A stretch of DNA of 6,463 nt from Gammaproteobacteria bacterium. GTDB taxonomy: Bacteria > Pseudomonadota > Gammaproteobacteria > Arenicellales > Poriferihabitantaceae. Location of the stretch: assembly GCA_009839585.1 (NCBI GenBank), contig VXPI01000334.1, positions 1 through 6,463 on the forward strand, read 5' to 3'. Positions within the stretch are counted from its first letter, which is position 1, and every line of letters begins with the position of its first letter. A program made the translations under genes and the position numbers. Of this stretch, positions 6,278 through 6,463 are shown piece by piece. Below the pieces are notes generated by a model. It did not search any database and was not told the DNA's origin. It saw nothing but the letters and a program-made list of their open reading frames with translations.

Positions 6278-6285
6278 TCCTCCTT
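6278..6285 (-). promoter_or_regulatory. Strong Shine-Dalgarno AAGGAGGA for the antitoxin gene
   Basis: AAGGAGGA on the minus strand ends three bases before ATG 6274, with the GGAGG core four bases away. It decides the start in favour of 6274, because the upstream ATG at 6292 lies 5' of this site. It is much stronger than anything before fdhD, the DUF3305 gene or the ATPase gene. Confidence 0.75.
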
Positions 6286-6290
6286 TTTGC

Positions 6291-6319
6291 ATTCTATCAG
6301 GATATAATCAAGTTAACAA
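6291..6319 (-). promoter_or_regulatory. Candidate promoter of the toxin-antitoxin operon
   Basis: TTGTTA (6314-6319) and TAGAAT (6291-6296) on the minus strand are separated by 17 bases, a good sigma-70 arrangement. The predicted start near 6284 would fall within the Shine-Dalgarno, leaving an unusually short leader, so the real promoter may lie further upstream in the AT-rich 6300-6360 stretch. Confidence 0.28.
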
Positions 6320-6322
6320 GTT
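6309..6322. repeat. Tandem CAAGTT-AA-CAAGTT upstream of the antitoxin gene
   Basis: Two identical 6-base units spaced by two bases overlap the candidate -35 element; the middle also forms the palindrome GTTAAC. AbiEi-type antitoxins autoregulate by binding repeats in this position, so it is a possible operator. The units are short and chance remains a fair explanation. Confidence 0.25.
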
Positions 6323-6463
6323 TTTACTTCTATAAAAAAGACAGTATTTAAAAACGACTTCGCATTTCTGCGCATGCACAATTAAGAGAGGATATTTTGG
6401 TCGATCCGGCTTCACCGCCGGAAAAACACGGGGCACTGTAGATTCCATTGCACAGTGTTGAAA

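Noticed and set aside
6303..6308. Perfect TATAAT on the plus strand, suggesting a promoter reading rightward
   Set aside because: No acceptable -35 lies 16-18 bases upstream. The only downstream start, a TTG after AGAGAGG, gives about 14 codons before a stop. The region is AT-rich, so a chance match is likely.
6308..6463. Minus-strand frame open from the right edge to a TGA at 6308, possibly the tail of a gene entering the window
   Set aside because: About 50 codons of open frame is common by chance, no family motif is visible, and it covers the likely promoter of the antitoxin gene.

Overview
The window looks like chromosomal DNA from a proteobacterium, probably a gammaproteobacterium. This is inferred from gene content and protein style: an FdhD-type formate dehydrogenase (FDH) maturation protein beside a DUF3305/DUF3306 pair, a combination known mainly from proteobacterial FDH loci. 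No rRNA, tRNA, CRISPR array or insertion sequence was found, and the species cannot be named from this sequence.

The left part (1-2989) is metabolic. It begins inside a phytanoyl-CoA dioxygenase (PhyH)-family Fe(II)/2-oxoglutarate oxygenase gene whose 5' end lies outside the window. Six bases after it comes the 3' end of fdhD on the opposite strand. A 225-base divergent intergenic region separates fdhD from a two-gene overlapping operon encoding DUF3305 and DUF3306 proteins. FdhD, DUF3305 and DUF3306 together are the accessory part of an FDH locus, but no FDH subunit, ferredoxin or TorD-like chaperone is present here.

The right part (3174-6292) is accessory in character. A lone AAA+ ATPase (GAPGAGKT Walker A, VDEAQ Walker B) on the plus strand converges on a two-gene AbiE-like type IV toxin-antitoxin operon on the minus strand. 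The antitoxin (AbiEi/DUF6088-like) is intact, has a strong ribosome binding site, and is joined to the toxin gene by a TAATG stop/start overlap. The AbiEii nucleotidyltransferase toxin carries a one-base frameshift in a run of Gs, at the codons for its GGT catalytic motif. Adding one G restores a continuous 322-residue protein, so the lesion is recent, phase-variable or a sequencing error.

The genes form two working groups: FDH sulfuration and maturation on the left, and a toxin-antitoxin/ATPase cassette, possibly part of a defence island, on the right. The change falls in the non-coding stretch 2990-3173, which holds an AT-rich inverted repeat and a 12-base perfect palindrome just before the ATPase. 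I found no wholly new system. The points most worth a second look are the broken toxin with its intact antitoxin, the variant cysteine arrangement of FdhD, and the unassigned ATPase.
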